DNA of 64,000 nucleotides from Monocercomonoides exilis (GCA_001643675.2 LSRY02000014.1:1598001-1662000), one strand, 5' to 3'; positions 40,322 through 52,760 are shown, numbered from the stretch's first letter. Notes: generated by a model from the letters alone, not told the origin. Made by a program: numbers and translations.

Positions 40322-40670
40322 CATCGCACAAAATACCGGACAAGATCGATTTCACAATAACTACAGGAGGAATAATTCTGATAATTTTCCAAAAAACACA
40401 CGTCATCAATGCAAACTCATTTGAAATACAAAACTTTCAAATCTTCTTCATTTGTGTTCAGAGAAAATTATTTTAAAAATCTCGGAGAAACTCAAAATTT
40501 TATTTCTCCTTGAATCAAATAATAATTTTTACTGAGTACAAATGAAGTCTTTTTGAAAGTTTCATACATGTATTGAGTTTGCATTGATGAGAAATATTTT
40601 GAGGAAAAGTGTCAGAATTATTCCTCTTGCAGTTATTATGAAATCAATCTTGTCCTGTATTTTATGCGAT
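40322..40670. repeat. Pair of ~98-bp imperfect inverted repeats (potential hairpin)
   Basis: 40322-40420 and 40573-40670 are reverse complements at roughly 80 percent by eye, around a 152-bp spacer. Both arms encode a similar peptide (SHKI-DKIDF-IT) when read outward-in, which suggests two copies of one repeat in opposite orientation. It directly adjoins the MITE-like unit. Confidence 0.5.
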
Positions 40671-41539
40671 ATCTGCATATCAAAACAAAGAAAATTGTTT
40701 TTTTTTTTATTTTGAAAACAATAATTTTTTCTGATTAAAGGAATTATTAGCTTTATTGCAATGAACAATAAAATGATATGAATATTCGAATTATATTTCA
40801 TGATATCATATTTTGAAGGAAAGCAGAATTCAGGTTGACTCCGAGATAATGAGTGTTGATCACGATCTATGGGCGGTTTAAGTGAGAACTTCGCCCTCCA
40901 AAATATGACGTGGAAAAAAAAGGGAAAGATGAAGATGCAAAACAATAACATCAATAATTGAACAATGAAATATTGCATTGTCCGCTTCACTTCACCACCG
41001 ACTTCCTTTTCGCCTTGGTCACGAAGGCCAGAGGGCAGGGGACATTGCCCCTCGGAGCTCTCACCTGCAGGCCGTGCAAAGATCCGGTGAGGCGAGTATT
41101 TTTGGAGCAGAAAGAAAAACCACTCTCGCTTTCACGAGTCGTGGAAAAGAAAACTGCTTGTGCAGTGCTCTGCCTCCCGCTCTTCTGCTGCTTTTGCAGA
41201 GCAACCCCAAAACATCACACACTGCATATTGAGAGTCTTGTTATCTTCTATGCGAATCATTCATGATCGATATCAGGAGTGCGCTCTCGATATGAGCAAT
41301 TTCTTCATCCCTGTGTATCTGCGTCGTTGATAGGTGTAGAAAAATCTCATCGGGCAGTTGATCTTTTGTCTTTCATTCTCTGTCTCGCCATTTTTTTTGT
41401 CATCTCACCAAAAACTTCTATCTCGCCTTCGCATCCAGCCGCCTATCTTCTCTCCATCTGCATTTCTGTCATCTCTAAGCAAACCTGTCTCACTGCGTAC
41501 TATCAATTCGCAATAGAGCGAATCAATGAACGCAAAAAG
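40671..41539. other. Spacer with a GC-richer patch
   Basis: From about 40960 to 41240 the composition shifts toward GC, with words such as CATTGCCCCTCGGAGCTC. Open frames exist on both strands, but none has a motif or homologue I recognise. It may be debris of a mobile element. Confidence 0.35.
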
Positions 41540-44484
41540 CAGGTTTGCTCCTCAATAATGAGTACTGAAATCCCTTTTTTAATATTTATATTCAAATTTT
41601 AATTTTTATTTATTCATTTATTTCTAATGATCTTAAACCCTCCTGCCTAGCACATCATCGTGCGGAGGATGAATAGAGAGCGTACGGATGAAGGTGCTGC
41701 TCCTGTCTCCACTCCCTCCCTTTCTTGGGGTGTTTCCCAGGCGTTCACAACCAGGAATTCGTTTCTCTTGAGTTCTTTAACATCAAACCAAGACTTCTCA
41801 CACAACGCTTCCTCCGGTCTGTGCCCTTCTTTCTCTGTGAGGCAGTGTGTTTGCCTCCAGTCAGCTCGCTTACGCTGCTGGGAATTATGAGGGATGTTCT
41901 CCGCCACTTGAGTGATCGGAATAAGTTGTGTTGTGGTTGAGTGATTTCTCATTGCTTTCTCTCTTCTCTAAGCCATAAGTCTCGTTTCTTTAGCCACTTT
42001 CTCCTTCCTCATATCTTCTTCTCCCCCAGCATCTGATGTCTTTTCAGTGCAATTTTTCATCTCTGAATTTGCTTTCTCGATTTTCATTTCCTTCCTAACT
42101 CTATCACTATCCAACTTTTCTTCTTCTCCACGAGGGGGTTCTGGGAAGTCGATCGTCAACAGGATCTATTTCATATTTTGAACAGGTTAAATGTTTTTAA
42201 TTTTTGTGCTTCTCTTGATCATGGCTCCCCTTTGGTGCACGAATTGCTCTCTTTCCAAACCTAACCTTCTCATCTTGATATGAGTATTATAACTTTATGT
42301 CTTATCGAGAACTCGGTCAAATGTTTTGTATTTCATACTCTCTTTGAATAGCTTCTAACTCTTCTTTTATTCTCTGCATATTTGCAGGCTGACCTTCTCT
42401 AATATTAACCGCACATGTTCAAATTTAAAAGTTGTCCTGGAAAAATCCAACCAACGTTGGAGCGTTTCTTCTGCATCGATGAGTGCGTTTGAATGTTTGT
42501 TAATATCGATTTTAATAGTCTTCCTTAATGTTATCTTTATCTGCACTTCTATTAATACGGTATTCTTTTTCAATATAGAACACTCACTTCTCAATCTCTC
42601 CAGCTCAGCTGGCTCTAATGTTACAAAATTTCTGTGAGGATAGGGGCTATCCTCTGTCGTGCTAGTGTATCTGTTGAGTAATATGTGGTGTCTTCCCCCT
42701 TTTGTTAAAATTGTTAATTCCTGCATTGATTTATATTGTTTTCCTTTTCTCGGCTTATCTCTAACATGAATTTAAGGAGATGAATCAAGATCTTTCCCAT
42801 CCGTCTAAATTTCTTTGAAAAAGTTAATTGACTCCAATGCTTTAAGTTCAGCTCTGTTAATCTCTCCACTCAAAGCGTTTGTATTGGATAGAGTTTCAAT
42901 AAATTCTGTCATTATCCATTTGGTATCTTTCTCCATGAGGGGCCTGTTTCATCAATTCTTTCTCTCTCCAAAAATTGTATAAATTTGCGCAGCGCTCTCC
43001 ACGTATCTCTCTCGCTCTTTTGATTTCTCGACATTGCTGCTCCTATGTCCTTCACTCCAACGTATTATCCCCATGTTTGAAAAAGGTCCCTTCTTCGACA
43101 TTCTCCTCTCCAGTCAAACACTTATGACGTCTCATGGGTGTAACTTCGAGTTATCATTTCTCACCTCTTCAGAGGTCAATCTGATGTTTCTCAGGCACGG
43201 ATGGACAAGAATTATCATGTTCAACAACAGCTCATTCCCTCTCTTTTTTTCTCAGAGAGGATAGTTTTTAAATAGTTCCGCAGAACAGCGGAGCAATCGG
43301 GTCTGAAATTGTATCAAGTCTTCTCGGTGCGATTGTTTGAAATATCTCTGCGATCTTCTCCACCCTCAGTGCACAGTCACGATTTTTATTAGTCAGGCAA
43401 AGTGCGTCTATCAGCATATTCGCTGAGTAATGCAGAGTCTTCTCCTTGTTTCATCATGCTATGCAAAGTGGCTCATTCCTGAATCCGCTTCTCGCGGTCT
43501 TCCACGGTCTCAGACTTTATCTTCTCCTCGCGTTTTTTTGCGGTTTTCACTTCTTCAATTTTCTCTCGGTCAAGTGATAAACGCGATTTTGTTTTTTGTT
43601 TTTATCTCTCAGTCATGAAAAGCTTCTTTTCAATATAATATTCCTTAACTGTTATGAAATTTCTTTCTTTCAAAGTCTCGCTATCATATGTGTAACTTTC
43701 TTATCAATTATTCTTTCGATATTATGTAGATTCTGCATTTATCTATATCTCGCGGCTATGCGCGGCCATTTTTCCTTTGTTCGGTATATGTTTTTTTTAT
43801 TATAATGTTCCTTCATTCTTTGGAAAAATATTTAAAGAATGCACTGCTTCACTTCAAAAAATATCTTTCAATTGAAATCATATTTTTTTTCTAAAAATAA
43901 TCTCACTGCAACATGTGGATCAATCTTCTTAAATTCTTGCGATATCAAGCAATTTCTTAATATATATATATCCAGCTGCAATAGGTAGTTCTTATTCCTA
44001 ATAAATAAAAGAAATATTATGTAGTTTTATTCTTTTTTAAAAGTCTATAAAATATCATATCTTCATTTTGTTTTAATATCTCACGATTTCTCATGGTTTC
44101 AGTTTCTGAAATTGTCTCGCGGAACAACGCGGCAATATATTAAATAATTATCTCACTGTGTTTTGCAGCTTTTGTTATTGATATTATCTCTTCATAATGT
44201 GCGGCTTTCTGTTCAATTCTTTCAGCTGTGCACTATCTTCTATTCCGGGTGATGTCAAACATGTTCAGATCCTGGAAATTCTTCAATAATAATTTTCACT
44301 CTTTCCAGTTTCAAAAACAGATCTAATTCTTTTCCATCACAGTCTCTGTGTTTTATTATAACAGGTTGTAGCTTCATTTTCATTGCGGACAATTAGGATC
44401 AACTTTGAATTTGAGTATTGGAGAAGTCAGATCTTAAACCACACATTAATCGCGACCAATACTCATTATCGAGGAGCAAACCTG
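41540..44484. mobile_element. Candidate decayed element bounded by 26-bp inverted repeats
   Basis: 41540-41565 and 44459-44484 are reverse complements at 24 of 26 positions, each starting CAGGTTTGCTCCTC from outside in. The 2.9 kb between them differs in composition from its surroundings and holds broken minus-strand coding sequence. There is no clear target-site duplication and no recognised transposase, so the class is unknown. Confidence 0.35.
41650..44340 (-). pseudogene. Decayed minus-strand coding sequence of unknown family
   Basis: Coding-like blocks follow one another on the minus strand but are broken by stops and frame changes. They include KELDLFLKLERVKIIIEEF near 44320, EKDTKWIMTEFIETL near 42930 and LTKGGRHHILLNRYTS near 42700. 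Others are LERLRSECSILKKN near 42590 and VKELKRNEFLVVNAWETP near 41770. The bias toward Glu/Lys/Leu and amphipathic spacing suggests former protein. No domain is recognised. The whole block lies inside the inverted repeats at 41540 and 44484, so it may be the gene content of that element. Confidence 0.3.
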
Positions 44485-45257
44485 TTTCTCCTCGTTCTAT
44501 CAACTCAAAAATGTAATTTTTACAAAATTTGTTACAAACTCTTGAAAAATCAGAAGAATAAAAATCAAGAGAAATAAATGTTTTCATCATTATGATTCTT
44601 GCTTTGATGTGAAAAATCAATGAAAGATTTATTGATTTCTACAAACTGTTTATTCTCTGACAAATGATATTTTTCCAAAGCTTTCTTTAATTCAGAATTT
44701 GAAAAATTGGATCTTTTTTCATATTTTTAAAAATTATGAATAAATTTTTTTCCATCTGTCATGTTGATATTCAGGTTCATGAAGAATATATATTTTTGAT
44801 TCAAAAAATGGAATAAAGAAAATTGATATTTGTTCTCTTTTTCTCTTCAAATTCTTAAAAAAAACCTAAATCGAAAAGTTCATAAATAAAATAACTTGTT
44901 CCTTTTGTTTGAATCAAATCCCGCTCTTTGAGAGAGAAGTGATATGAAAATGAATAAAGATACGATAAAAAATTTCAATCAAAAAATTATCAAAAACATA
45001 GATTTTTCTCATTAATCCACATAAATGAGCTTTGCCAACAATTTCACTTTCGGGATTGTTGATTTGGTGACCTTTCTGACATTTTTGTTTCCGATTTCCA
45101 TATTGAGCATCTTTTGTCTTTTTCTCTCTCTTCTTTTCTGCGATTCAAAACAGTTATTGCGAAAAGAGAATACGAAATGTCAATTAACAGACATGTCATT
45201 TGTTTGCAATTGTGTGTTTGTAATTTTGAGTGAATTTTTATTTAATCCAGAGAAACA
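44485..45257. other. Spacer 3' of the interrupted giant gene
   Basis: AT-rich, non-coding by appearance. It lies downstream of the stop of the leftward gene and probably includes its 3' untranslated region. Confidence 0.5.
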
Positions 45258-48200
45258 TCAAACTTCATTTGTTGCTGAAATGTTTGTTGACCCAACAATA
45301 TCGCTCCTTCCATCCTCATTCTCGTCTTCCACATCAATTGCATCTGAGACTGTCATGATCACCCCACCAACTGGAAACTTCTGAATGAATTCCCTTTTCA
45401 TCTCAACCAGTGAAGGGCGGTTGAATGGTTGGGGAGAAAACGCATGATGCACCATTTCTGTGAATGATGTTCCCATTTCCCTTTCCAAGCTTGGCCTCTC
45501 CCCTTTCGATATCTTATCTCCTGCCACCTCTGCCTCATACTCCCCAAACGGGATATCCAGTGTCAGACACTCCCACACCATCATCCCAATCGAGAATGCC
45601 ACCGACTCCTTTGTTGCTCCCATCTTCTTGTTCATCAGCAGCTCGGGTGCCTTCCACCTCAGACACTCCTTCCTGTTGTCTTCACTATCCTCAAACGCTG
45701 ATGAAGGTGGCGGTGAGTCGGTGAATCTTTCACTCATCACTGAAATATTTGACGAGGATGAAGAAACCATGGACATCGAACAGATGGATGATGAGTCGGA
45801 ATCATCTGAAGATGAGCAGTCGGAGTGGAGGGCAATGCAGATCACCATGTGCTCCGAGAACAGCACAATGTGAGGACTCAGGTTGGCCAGCGAAGGCAAT
45901 TCTTTTTCTTCATCAAAGGAGTGAAGTGCAAGATTGGCCACCCAGAACAGGATCTGTGCAGCTGTCATCTCCCTCTCCTTCAAACTCCCAATTGCCATCT
46001 CCTTCTTCTCGTTCCTCCCATGAAGCAGCATGAACAGTGAATCCCTCAGATCCACAATCAGCTTCTCATGAGGCGATGAACAGGCCATTGCATCCACCAA
46101 GTTCGACATCGATGAGGTGGTTGGACACAGATCCCCCCCCCACGAACAAATGTTGAATCTGAATCAGTTGTTGAAGTGGATGAAGTGGATGAAATGGATG
46201 GCGATGTAGTTCTCTTCCTTATCTCTTCTTCTTTTTCATCAACCTTCTCCAGCATCCATTCTGGGATCTTGTCCGAATCTCTCCCCAGGATGTATTTGGT
46301 TGAGCCACTTTCAGACAGAAGATGCTCTGATGACTCCGAATGTTCCATATTCCTCTCATACACCCTCTTCTTTATCCTTTCTTCGTTCTTCTTCTCTGCC
46401 TCTCCCTCTGCCCTCCTCCACTGCTCCTCAGGTGACATCTCCATCGTCACCATCTCAAATGCCTTCGGATCTTTTCTGATGTTATCATTCACAATCACTT
46501 CCAATTCCTCATTTCTTTCCTTCACTTTCCTCCACCGAACAACAAATAAAATAAATCCAATCAGAACAATCAACAATATCACAACAAGCACAATCACAAT
46601 CAACAACCAATAAGATTTTCCTTCTTTTCCTCCTTCAACAATTCTGTCATCTCCCTTTCCTTGGGTTTCGCTTCTGTTCTTCAAGATGAAAGAATCAGTC
46701 GATGAAGGAGATTCTTTCTTTCCAAACAGAACACTCACACTCACTTCTGTCTCTTCTCCTGCATTGTTTATTGTTTCAATGGGGACTTTTCCATCCACTT
46801 CATTTTCGGAGACATATCCTTCTTCATTGAATTCATATCTTTCCACAACATCTTCATCACCAACTTGTTTCACAATCTTGAACGATATGTTGCATGGAAG
46901 CAACAGCTTTCCCTTGAACCTCAGAAGAAGTTCTGCTCCCATCTCTTCTATTTCGACGATTTCCAACTCTGGAACGAAGAAGGATGTCAATCTCTCGGTA
47001 ACAATCCCGCTCAATTCACATCCTTCATTCAATATCCAAAGAGATGAATCATCCTTCAATCCATCTCCTCCTTTCAGACTCATCACGTTCAACACTCCTG
47101 AATCCGAGCAGATAATGTTTCTTCTGATTGAAGGATATTTTTCAATAAATGGATTATTGTTGTCAAACTTGCCATCTTCAATCTCCACACTTCCTCCGCT
47201 AATTGCAAGTCCACCTTCTGGTGTATTTGTTATTGTTGTATCTTTCATTTTCATATTGCAACTTATTGCTTCCAAAGCTGATCCATTCCATTTGCATATC
47301 TCATTCTCGTTGTCATTTTCATTCAAAATTCTTTCCTTCATAAATTCTCTTTCATTCGTGTTACCATCAAAAAGGCAGCTCTCAATCACTGTATTTGCAC
47401 TCTCCTTCACAGAAATGCATTTTCCCTTTCCTTCTCTATTTGTGACAAGAATATTTCTCAATGAACAATTCGTTAGCTGCACCATCTTTTTCATTTTCAA
47501 ACATGATATCAACGATGCCCAATTTTCAGTTGAAGTTATATTTGTTGCACTCATTTTTTCTATAGTCAATTGCTCTCCTTCAACTGTATTAACAAGGTTT
47601 GTCCCCATCGCGAGATCGAAAAAGTCACACGAAATCAAAGAAAGGATTGCAGATTGAAACATACAGACAGCCGAATCAGACAGTGAAAGATCTGACACCA
47701 TACAGCCCTCAAGCATGCATTCACCTCTCTCAATTCGCACAATGCAAAATGGAATATTCGCTTGTGCTTGATCTCCCATTCCCTCTGTGACTTTGGTGCT
47801 GAATGTGCAGTTTGTCACTTCCAGCAATCCTCCTTCAGGGAAAAGAAGAATAGAATGAAATGAAGCAAACTCCGGCTCAAACACAAATTTCAGTCTTGAC
47901 ATTGACACAGCGCCTGTTGTTTCTATCAGAGCCTCTCGGGAACATTCGATCGCAGGACACACTTCCACAACGCACAATCCTCGACCTCTCGAACTCAGAC
48001 TCATCTCTTCCAGCTGCAGCTCCCCGTTGATCACACTTGCTCCATCTGCAAACACAAGGCTCATGAACTCTGATGTCAGGTGCATCAGCCCATAATCAAT
48101 TGAATAGCACGGAAGAGTGTACGTGCCACACTGGCGCTCATTCGACCCATTCTCGCTCGACACAATAATCGTATCGCTCTGATGGATCGTGATGAAATCG

Positions 48201-50774
48201 ATCAAGTTTGTATCTCCAGTGTGCTCAGTCACATCAGCCCCATATATCGCATTCAGCTGAACATAATACTTCTCTCTCAGATCGAAATGAAACTGAGTTT
48301 CATTAATCTGGCTCGTGATGTTATAGCACTTGATAAAAATATCGTTTCCCACGCCTGCTGTGTTTGCACTCCAATTCATCTTCTCAAACACAAAATTCAG
48401 CCTTCCTGTTTCTCTGCTTCTCAAATACACTCCTCCTCCTTTCCCTTTCTGGCTGCAACAGCACCGACTTATCGTAGACTTCGAAATGTGAAATGCCCCA
48501 GACCCACTTAACACAAATAGCATCACTCCGCCTTTCTCGCATGCTTCTGCTTTGTTGTCCACAAACAAACTGTCCTCAATCCTCAGCTCAATCCCGCTCT
48601 CTCCTTTCATCTCACACACGCTTGCTCCATCATCGCTTCTTTTCATCCCCACAAAAGAGCAATTCTCAATCAAAATGCTGCTCATTTCTTTCCCATAGTT
48701 TGTGCATATTTGCTCCTCAGTTTCCTTCACTGTGAAAACACATCCTTCTGTTTCATTCAGAGATGAGCAATGAACACTCTCCATTGTGCAAGCAACACCA
48801 ACTTCATTGATCACAAAAACACTGCTTCCAACACTGCTGGAGTCCATCAACAAATCTTTCTCAACCAGTTCTCCTGCGCCCATCGCCACAAACACGCATC
48901 TGCTTGGAGTGCTTTGCTGAGCATCGGAGCGAAATGAGCATTCAGTCATTTCCAACTTCCCAGCTCTATTTGCAACTGCAGTTCTGCAAACATTATCAAC
49001 TCCAGTTCTCAAGTGAAGTGCAATGAATGTGAACGAAAGTGATTTCTGATTCACCAAATAGCAATCCAGTCCATCTTCAACTGCCTTCTCCAAAAACAGC
49101 ACAGCCTTTTCATTTTCTTCACCCATTGTCCCCGCTTTTTCAAACTTGAAGCTGGACGCATTGAATGAATCTTGAATGATGGTTGATCCTTCAATCTGAA
49201 TTGTTTTCATTTCTTCTCCGTCTTTCATGTTTTTCATTCCTTTCCAAAGTGTTCTGCATGGCTCTTCCTTGCTTCCACACCTCTCCACATCAAATCCATT
49301 CGATGAGATAAATATCTCAAATGAGTTGTATGGAACGAGGAACATAAATAAATCTTTGTCTGCATGAATGTTGTCGCTCCCAACAAACAGCAATCCGTCT
49401 TCCTTCATCGACTCATAATCAAATCTGAATGTATCTTCCCTCACTGTGCTGTTCAAATCAGCTGCCAAAATAAACATATTCTTTCCTATTTCTGCTCTGT
49501 TCTTGTCAAACTTCACACCAATATCCAGAAGCAAAGGCATGCTGTTGCTGCTGCTGCATTTCTGGCAATTCAAAAACAAAAACCCTCCTCTGCTGCGATC
49601 AGCTGATAGCGAGCAGACTGACGTATTAATATCCTTGATCGCAACATATTCTTCTTCTTTCAATATCACGTTCATCACACCCCCTTCATTGCCTCCGGTA
49701 TTCTCTAATTGAGAGAAGTTGCAGCGTTCAAGCTCCAGCGAAGATGAAGCCACAAACGGAGAAATAGCAAACAGACAACATTGCAGTGAGCACCCTATCA
49801 TCGAGCATGTCCCATTCGTTGTTTTCACAAGCGAGAATTCAACCACGTCTGCCACCATCACAGCAAAAGAGCAATTCTCAAATCGAAGCTTTCCGCTCGA
49901 CAAGATAAGTGACATCAATTTCGCCTCAAATGATGAAGGAATTTCAAGCTTCAGAGAAAGCAAACTGAGTGAATTGCTCGAAGCAATCACTGAAGTCATG
50001 CCACTTCCAGTTGTTGAGCTGGCAAAGTGAATGAGCTTCCATTTCACCTCTTCCTCTTCATTCACATGACCATCAAAAGCCACCTCTTCATCAAACATGA
50101 AGCAATCTTCAACTCTGCTTTCATCCATCACAACCAGTCTCCTTTCAGTTCCCTCTTCATTCCCACAAATATGGTTAATCCCACTCCACACAGAACAACA
50201 AGGAAAAATCTCGCTTCCACACCCAGCTGCATCATATCCCTCCGAAGACACAAACACTTCCTCCGCCTTTCTTTCAACAAGAAACAACCGAAGATCCACA
50301 CTTTCTTCAAACCGATCTCGATCCCTTCCTTTCATATCAACAAACACTCCTTCTTCGTCTTCATACTCAAATCCAAACCTCGCGCTTGTCACCGTTTCGT
50401 TCAGTTTCTTGCATGAGACAAACAAATCCTTCCCTTCAAACGCTTGGTTGCCTTTGAATCGCACTTCTGAAAATCTGATGTTGTTCTCGCTTTCATCCAA
50501 CACATCCAAATACACTCCTCCTCCTCTTCCTTCATTTTCATCTGCTGCACATTTCAGAAATGATACAGCTTCAACTTTGATTTGATCATTCATTCCCAAT
50601 TCGCATCTGATGCATCCACCTTGCATGCTTTCAGTTTGAATATCCTCAAAAGAGCTCTCTTCATTGATGCTCAATTTGGCTCCTCTTTTCGACACAAAAC
50701 ATGAGCTCAATCCCACAATGCATTTCGTAACTGTTGAATTTTGCAAGGACACATCAGATCCTGCTTCGTTCATT
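45258..50774 (-). pseudogene. 3' half of the interrupted beta-helix/pseudokinase gene
   Basis: This continues the gene whose 5' half lies beyond the retrotransposon. It holds three ectodomain modules with hinges near 50205, 49265 and 48110, then the conserved stalk, one membrane helix (SYWLLIVIVLVVILLIVLIG, near 46600) and a charged juxtamembrane coil. A Ser-rich linker and the pseudokinase follow, with RWKAPELL, AFSIGMMVWECLTLD and FNRPSLVEMKREF. The frame breaks in a run of nine G (46133-46141): a kinase-domain frame follows in another phase. The paralogue at the left of the window has seven bases there and stays in frame. The stalk-to-kinase part is close to that paralogue. An ATG near 50797 lies in retrotransposon sequence and is not a native start. 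Confidence 0.8.
46133..46141 (-). other. G9 homopolymer with frameshift
   Basis: On the coding strand nine G follow FVR. Two fewer (as in the paralogue) or one more would restore the frame into DLCPTTSSMSNLVDAM. It is either a mutation, slippage, or a sequencing error. Confidence 0.75.
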
Positions 50775-50792
50775 GAAAAAGAAAATGTGAAT

Positions 50793-50842
50793 CTCACTTC
50801 CTTCTCTTCTATTTACGAGAGCATCACTTAAGGGTCAGTCAC
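50793..50842 (-). repeat. Right (3') inverted terminal repeat of the DIRS element
   Basis: 50 bp identical to the reverse complement of 55382-55431. Its outer neighbour (50775-50792) differs from the other end, and is copied in the internal complementary region. Confidence 0.9.
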
Positions 50843-51029
50843 CCAACTGATCTGAAATGCAAAAATAGTAATAGATTACAACGGTGATGTGAAATAGCTA
50901 AAAAGGATAGAAACATTAAAAAACATAACAATGTTATGGCGCTCCTTACATATCACGCCTGAAGAAGAAGGAAGATGGGTCATTAACAGAATCTGTTTAT
51001 AATAAGGGTGGGAGTGTATCGAGGCGGGA
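50843..51029. other. Non-coding spacer between ITR and ICR of the DIRS element
   Basis: 187 bp of unique sequence with no open frame of note. Confidence 0.6.
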
Positions 51030-51134
51030 AGAAGAGAAGGAAGTGAGATTCACATTTTCTTTTTCAATCAAAGCGCAAGCACTTTGATTCAAAAGAAAAC
51101 ATTCTCTCACTTCCTTCTCTTCTATTTACGAGAG
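51030..51134. repeat. Internal complementary region (ICR) of the DIRS element
   Basis: About 105 bp made of the complement of the 3' end joined, through AAT at 51066-51068, to the complement of the 5' end. It matches both ends without mismatch. In DIRS-1 the ICR is the template that bridges the ends of the cDNA into a circle. Confidence 0.9.
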
Positions 51135-51185
51135 AGTTCCATAATTGGGAGAATACTCTGCTGTTGTTATTATTTGATTGACCTC

Positions 51186-52760
51186 TTATTTGTCATCCCT
51201 CAGCAATTGTTCGAGCTGCTCACGTTTGGCTTGCGCTCTGGTTTTAATTGTTATCTCAATTGTTTTCTTCTGGACAACTTCTCTAACTAGTCTTTTCTCA
51301 CGAAAATTCCTTCTTTCATACTCTTTATTACTGTTCTCGTCTGGCTCCTCTACGTAGTCTGGCTTTGATGGTTCTTCTTCGTCGTTGTAGATCGTTTGGC
51401 TTCTGTTGTCATATTGCAGATTAGGTTTTCCCAACTTGATCCTGATTCCTTTTTCGCTCTCGATGTTGTCAGACTTTGAGTTCAGACTGTAGTCCTCCTC
51501 ATCTTTCTCTTCGTCAGTTGACGAAGAGTCCTCAATATCTTCTGAACTTGAATTGTCATCAAAAGTAATTTTAGGTTTGCGAAGAGTTTGCAGACTTAAA
51601 GGTGATGACTGGGTCTGGGAGGAAGTTGCATTAATAGCCGCTTGATCTGCAATCACTTTCGCACAGGATGTGGCGATATCTTTTTGAAAATAGTAATTGA
51701 TAATGGTATCGCTTCGTGGAGACAGCCTTGCGAACTTTGCCACTTGCGCTATTGGTAGTCCAGCCATTGTCAATGCAGATATTGAGGCATGCTTTATCGA
51801 GTAAGGACCGAAATAATTCGGTATACCTGTCTCGTGAAGGAGATTTGCAACAAGTTTTCTCAGCACTCTTGCGGAAAGTGGAATCTTTGTGCGATCGTTA
51901 ATAAACAAGTGGTCAGGGTTGTCTTGAAGTTTGCTTATTCTGGACCACAATTCACACACTGCTGAGGCAGGACATATTGAAGGAGTATCTGTGAGAAACG
52001 GTATTATTATGTCTGTTCTTTCGGGCCCTGTTTTCAGCGAAGTATCCAATGCAATTGAATCTTCTCTCACTGCAGAATGTTTCAGACTAATCCGCTCGAG
52101 CTCGGTGAACCGGCAGGCGGAGAATAGCATGCAAAGACAAATTGTTTTCTTCGTGAGAGTAGTGAAGGATAAGTTCGCGTTCTCGCCTAGCCCCGATATA
52201 TAATCAAGAAGTATTTTGGGGTTCCATATATCAGGCTTCTTTTTCTTCTTCCTCCTTTCCAATCTTTTAAATGATCGGAAGAGAAGCTTCATAAGCGGGT
52301 AATCTCCCAAACTTCTCTCGAATAATAATTGAGAAATGAGAGAGATGGCAGATCGTATTTTACAAAGGGATTGCTCCTTCAGCCCCTTGTTGAAAAGCTT
52401 AAGGAAAACATCGGCACATCTAACGACCCAATTGAACCAATCTCCAACAGAAAGACCATAGCCGCAGTTTGTCCACTGGTCTCCGAAATGAGCATAACTG
52501 AGTAAGTACCCATGCCACGTCGAAGGCGAAAGACTGGATTTGCACAGATCACATATATCCATTGGAAATCCTCTTGTTTGCAAAACTCCTTTGAACCAGT
52601 GTTCTCCATTGATCGCTAAGGATTCATCAGTACAACTCGAAGCTTCCCTGGTGGCAGGCAAGCATCCATCCTCTTCATCCATGGTCCCGGGGTAAGAAGT
52701 TCGCTCTGGCTCTTCCACATCCATTCTATATGGGTCGTTCTTTTCAACAACGGCTCCCAT
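51186..52760 (-). CDS. DIRS tyrosine recombinase
   Basis: The frame is open further upstream (to 54755), but that part only shadows the RT frame; recombinase sequence begins around 52760. An N-terminal SAM-like helical region (SLSPSTWHGYLLSYAHFGDQ) is followed by the catalytic fold with the first arginine in SACRFTELERI. The later box reads PYSIKHASISAL instead of the usual H-x-x-R, and a candidate nucleophile tyrosine sits in DTIINYYFQKDI. A long acidic, Ser-rich C-terminal tail ends at a TAA. It overlaps the end of the RT frame by about 150 bp in the -1 phase. It integrates circular cDNA in place of an integrase. Confidence 0.85.
   Translation of the reverse strand: MGAVVEKNDPYRMDVEEPERTSYPGTMDEEDGCLPATREASSCTDESLAINGEHWFKGVLQTRGFPMDICDLCKSSLSPSTWHGYLLSYAHFGDQWTNCGYGLSVGDWFNWVVRCADVFLKLFNKGLKEQSLCKIRSAISLISQLLFERSLGDYPLMKLLFRSFKRLERRKKKKKPDIWNPKILLDYISGLGENANLSFTTLTKKTICLCMLFSACRFTELERISLKHSAVREDSIALDTSLKTGPERTDIIIPFLTDTPSICPASAVCELWSRISKLQDNPDHLFINDRTKIPLSARVLRKLVANLLHETGIPNYFGPYSIKHASISALTMAGLPIAQVAKFARLSPRSDTIINYYFQKDIATSCAKVIADQAAINATSSQTQSSPLSLQTLRKPKITFDDNSSSEDIEDSSSTDEEKDEEDYSLNSKSDNIESEKGIRIKLGKPNLQYDNRSQTIYNDEEEPSKPDYVEEPDENSNKEYERRNFREKRLVREVVQKKTIEITIKTRAQAKREQLEQLLRDDK

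Noticed and set aside
40958-41266. Plus-strand frame in the GC-richer patch
   Set aside because: No domain, no splice support, and an overlapping frame of similar length; treated as spacer.
42900-43200. TGA read as a sense codon in the decayed block
   Set aside because: TAG and frame changes are also present there, and TGA ends intact genes in this window, so decay is the simpler reading.
45025-45384. Hydrophobic plus-strand frame overlapping the end of the pseudokinase gene
   Set aside because: Its 3' third is antisense to conserved coding sequence and the rest is AT-rich, giving Phe/Leu by composition.
50774-50797. ATG near 50797 as the start of a separate beta-helix gene
   Set aside because: The codons before NEAGSDVS belong to the 3' end of the DIRS element; there is no signal peptide and the upstream half of the gene lies across the element.
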